From contig DLTS01000070.1 in assembly GCA_002501485.1 (NCBI GenBank), positions 1 through 8,361 on the forward strand: a stretch of 8,361 nt of DNA, written 5' to 3'. The notes under the pieces were generated by a model. The model had not been told where the DNA came from. It searched no databases and saw only the letters and a program-made list of their open reading frames with translations. This DNA is from Acidimicrobiaceae bacterium UBA7830 (GTDB taxonomy: Bacteria; Actinomycetota; Acidimicrobiia; Acidimicrobiales; Ilumatobacteraceae). The position numbers and the translations under genes are program-made. Shown here piece by piece: positions 6,456 to 8,361 of the stretch (positions within the stretch are counted from its first letter, which is position 1; each line of letters starts with the position of its first letter).

Positions 6456-6457
6456 CG
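6445..6457. repeat. 13-base palindrome spanning the two convergent stop codons
   Basis: CGTCAG-G-CTGACG is a perfect inverted repeat with a one-base centre. It contains the TGA of the YcaQ-like gene (6453-6455) and, on the other strand, the TGA of the MpaB-type gene (6447-6449). There is no T-run on either side, so it does not look like an intrinsic terminator; it may simply reflect two stop codons facing each other. Confidence 0.4.
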
Positions 6458-7328
6458 GCTGCCCTGGCTGTAATGCCCATCGAATGGTTTTGGTGATGAG
6501 ATCACCCGCCGGGCGAATCGCAAGGCGCTCTGAGACCGGGAGCCACGGGATTCTGAGTTCTCTCCGAGCCCACAACGGGAGCAGAGAGGCGCCAGCCGCT
6601 GCGATTAGGCCATAGGCAGGTTTTGAAGAGGCTGGGAGCGGAGGGTCGATAAGGAGGTAGCGAGCGGCTTCTTTTGCTTCTGGAGTTGCGCGAAGTTCTG
6701 ACCGAAAGTCGTTGAGAAGGTCAGCGACACCCTGCTCAGTGGTTGGCACCGGGTCAGCTCCCAGACGAGTAGCAATTGAACCAGATTCGGCAACGAAGCG
6801 GTCGCGATCAGCCCCTTCGAGCGGTGACTCTCCGTAACGATCGTGTGCACGAAGAAATGAGTCGACTTCGGCAACATGAACCCACGCAAGAAGGTGAGGA
6901 TCATTGGCTTGGTAGTCGACACCGTCGGCTGTCGTACCCGTCACCCGATCGTGGATTGCGGTAACGGTGGCGATTGCTTGTTCTGCAGCTTCTGCGGGCC
7001 CGAACGTTGTTGTCGCAAGAAAGTCGGCAGTTCGCTGCAGCCGCCCCCACGGGTCTTCCTTGTAGTCAGAATGTTGAGCGACACCGGTCATTGCGAGCGG
7101 ATGCAGGCTTTGCAGTAACAGCGCCCTGATTCCACCGATGAACATCGAGGCGTCGAGGTGCACGGTGCGAATGGGGGCATCGTCATCAAACCAGCGCTCA
7201 CCGGGTGCATTGAAGAGTTCGTTTGTGCGGTCTTCCGCGTTAGGCCCGACGACTCGGTCACGAATTTGGTCCGCGAGCCAGGTTCGAACCTGCTCGGCGG
7301 GTTCTTGTTGAAAATCGGCCATCGGCAC
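6447..7328 (-). CDS. MpaB-type oxygenase (DUF2236 family)
   Basis: A 293-residue protein of the DUF2236/MpaB family, named for a fungal mycophenolic-acid pathway oxygenase and related to the latex-clearing protein Lcp, a b-type-haem rubber oxygenase. Family blocks are clear: LLQSLHPLAMTGVAQHSDYK (71-90), EDPWGRLQRTADFLATTTFG (91-110) and DPHLLAWVHVAEVDSFLRAH (143-162). The histidines His76, His86, His145 and His151 are candidates for haem or substrate contacts. There is no signal peptide and no clear membrane segment, although 238-254 is hydrophobic. The start is GTG 7328; ATG 7322, two codons in, is nearly as good, with GAGAG about 9 bases before it. It overlaps the end of the YcaQ-like gene by 9 bases and is divergent from the AI-2E family gene. 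The substrate is unknown and cannot be read from the context. Confidence 0.88.
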   Translation of the reverse strand: MPMADFQQEPAEQVRTWLADQIRDRVVGPNAEDRTNELFNAPGERWFDDDAPIRTVHLDASMFIGGIRALLLQSLHPLAMTGVAQHSDYKEDPWGRLQRTADFLATTTFGPAEAAEQAIATVTAIHDRVTGTTADGVDYQANDPHLLAWVHVAEVDSFLRAHDRYGESPLEGADRDRFVAESGSIATRLGADPVPTTEQGVADLLNDFRSELRATPEAKEAARYLLIDPPLPASSKPAYGLIAAAGASLLPLWARRELRIPWLPVSERLAIRPAGDLITKTIRWALQPGQPSA

Positions 7329-7336
7329 ATGCTCTC

Positions 7337-7342
7337 ACGATG
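7337..7342 (-). promoter_or_regulatory. Possible -10 element for the MpaB-type gene
   Basis: On the minus strand CATCGT lies 8 bases before GTG 7328. It keeps A2 and T6 of TAnnnT, not T1. It is interleaved with the candidate promoter of the divergent transporter gene, so the two would compete or be co-regulated. Weak evidence alone. Confidence 0.2.
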
Positions 7343-7348
7343 CATCAC

Positions 7349-7354
7349 TAAGAT
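7349..7354 (+). promoter_or_regulatory. Candidate -10 element for a leaderless AI-2E family transporter transcript
   Basis: TAAGAT (TAnnnT) is followed by exactly 7 bases and GTG 7362. This is the best match of the start-proximal hexamers in the window, and it favours GTG 7362 over the in-frame ATG 7329, which lies upstream of the hexamer. No -35 box or Shine-Dalgarno site is evident. Confidence 0.45.
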
Positions 7355-7361
7355 CCTGATT

Positions 7362-8361
7362 GTGCAAGACGATGATTCTGATCTCACGGGGGACACAGAC
7401 TCAGAAAACCGGTGGCTTCCACCCCGCTGGATCCTGTTCGCGGTCGTGTTGTTTTGGGTCGGATCGGTCGTCACCGATGTCGTGGTTCTGACATGGGGTC
7501 GGGTCGACGATCTCGTTTTGTTGCTGGTGTTGTCGCTGTTTTTCAGTCTTGCGATCGAGCCGGGAACCAACTGGCTGGTGCGACGAGGGTGGCGACGCGG
7601 TCGTGCAACGTTGCTCATCATTTTCGGTGTTCTTACCGCCGTCGGTGCGTTTCTTGGGGCGATGGGAACCCTCATCGGCACACAGATCGCAGATTTGTTG
7701 TCGAACCTTGAGGTCTATATTTCAGACACGGTGACGCGCATTAATAATTGGTTTGGTACTTCGATTGATGCGGCTCAAGTCATTGAACAATTTAATGATC
7801 CAAACGGTGCCGTTCAGAACTTCATTTCCGCTCAACGCGGCGATGCACTTCGACTGACCGGACGGGCCCTTAATGGGCTTTTCGCAACGTTCTCCATTGT
7901 GCTGTTCACGTTCTACTTCGTTGCTGACGGACCACGAATGCGACGTGCGATTTGCTCGAGGTTGCGTCCGTCGGCCCAACTGCGTGTGCTGTCGATTTGG
8001 GAACTCGCAATCGACAAGACCGGTGGATATCTGTATTCACGCCTGTTGCTGAGCTTAGTCTCGGCGGTGTTTCACGGCATCGTGTTTGCCTCCGCAGGAG
8101 TGAGATCACCGATTGCTCTTGCGCTGTGGGTTGGTCTCGTTAGCCAGTTCCTTCCCGTGATCGGCACGTATTTTGCGGCCGTTCTTCCGGTCGTGATCAC
8201 CTTTTTGGATTCGCCAATTAGGGCACTCGTCGTTTTCGGCATCATCATCGTCTATCAGCAGTTTGAGAACTACGTGATTTCGCCGAAGGTGACAGCGAGA
8301 ACGATGGAACTTCACCCCGCCATTGCGTTTGGGGCGGCGCTCGCTGGTCTTTCAATCCTCG
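7362..8361 (+). CDS. AI-2E family transporter (C-terminal end beyond window)
   Basis: An integral membrane protein of the AI-2E/UPF0118 family, which includes E. coli TqsA (autoinducer-2 exporter), PerM and Na+/H+ antiporters. The first 333 codons are present and read open to the right edge. From GTG 7362 there is a short acidic cytosolic tail (1-17), hydrophobic helices at about 23-45, 50-67 and 83-108, an amphipathic, mostly polar stretch (about 109-165) typical of the family, a helix at 170-188, and a cluster at about 225-300. The conserved blocks QFLPVIGTYFAAVLPV (262-277) and YQQFENYVISPKV (298-310), followed by LHPAIAFGAALAG (317-329), are diagnostic. The in-frame ATG 7329 would add 11 residues (MLSRCITKILI) and overlap the start codon of the divergent gene; GTG 7362 is preferred because a TAAGAT box precedes it. 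The transported substrate is not predictable. Confidence 0.92.
   Translation, partial: MQDDDSDLTGDTDSENRWLPPRWILFAVVLFWVGSVVTDVVVLTWGRVDDLVLLLVLSLFFSLAIEPGTNWLVRRGWRRGRATLLIIFGVLTAVGAFLGAMGTLIGTQIADLLSNLEVYISDTVTRINNWFGTSIDAAQVIEQFNDPNGAVQNFISAQRGDALRLTGRALNGLFATFSIVLFTFYFVADGPRMRRAICSRLRPSAQLRVLSIWELAIDKTGGYLYSRLLLSLVSAVFHGIVFASAGVRSPIALALWVGLVSQFLPVIGTYFAAVLPVVITFLDSPIRALVVFGIIIVYQQFENYVISPKVTARTMELHPAIAFGAALAGLSIL

Noticed and set aside
7088..7681. A 197-codon minus-strand frame across the MpaB/AI-2E divergent region
   Set aside because: Its translation is low-complexity Arg/Thr/Ser-rich and it crosses two well-supported divergent genes in another frame.
1..8361. CRISPR array, mobile element, prophage or toxin-antitoxin system
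   Set aside because: No repeated spacer-like units, transposase or integrase motifs, terminal inverted repeats or small paired toxin-like genes were seen; coding sequence fills almost the whole window with known families.

Overview
This is a tightly packed stretch of ordinary bacterial chromosome, most likely from an actinobacterium of the Acidimicrobiia type. I infer this from the moderate-to-high GC (about mid-50s by eye), the style of the cyclophilin N-terminus and the YcaQ-type protein, and gene starts that look leaderless instead of having Shine-Dalgarno sites. The taxonomic call is moderate confidence only. I see no tRNA, rRNA, insertion sequence, phage gene, CRISPR array or attachment site, and no gap longer than about 60 bases between genes.

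Layout, left to right. (1) The window opens inside a minus-strand Gfo/Idh/MocA oxidoreductase whose C-terminal end lies beyond base 1. (2) Divergent from it, 30 bases away, is an ArsI/CadI-type vicinal-oxygen-chelate protein, overlapping by 20 bases a small ACT-domain protein (COG3602-like). (3) The ACT gene runs tail-to-tail, with a 10-base overlap, into nadE (glutamine-dependent NAD+ synthetase), which lies downstream of radA on the minus strand. (4) radA is divergent from a cyclophilin gene, which is followed 14 bases later by a YcaQ/AlkX-like winged-helix DNA glycosylase gene. (5) That gene overlaps tail-to-tail by 9 bases with a minus-strand MpaB-type (DUF2236) oxygenase. (6) Divergent from the oxygenase is an AI-2E family membrane transporter gene that runs off the right edge.

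Functionally the window is a set of housekeeping and repair genes: NAD+ synthesis (nadE), recombination branch migration (radA), putative crosslink-repair glycosylase, protein folding (cyclophilin), plus a possible metal/metalloid or organoarsenical defence enzyme and two oxidoreductases of unknown substrate. radA and the glycosylase operon share one divergent control region of about 49 bases.

I did not find a clear new multi-gene system. The points most worth a second look are a recurrent -10-like hexamer 6-8 bases before start codons (leaderless transcription), which also decides several starts; an ArsI/CadI protein with its cysteine pair but no ars operon, joined to an ACT-domain gene; the radA/YcaQ repair neighbourhood; a KHRFG form of the RadA KNRFG motif; and two convergent gene pairs whose stop codons overlap at small palindromes.
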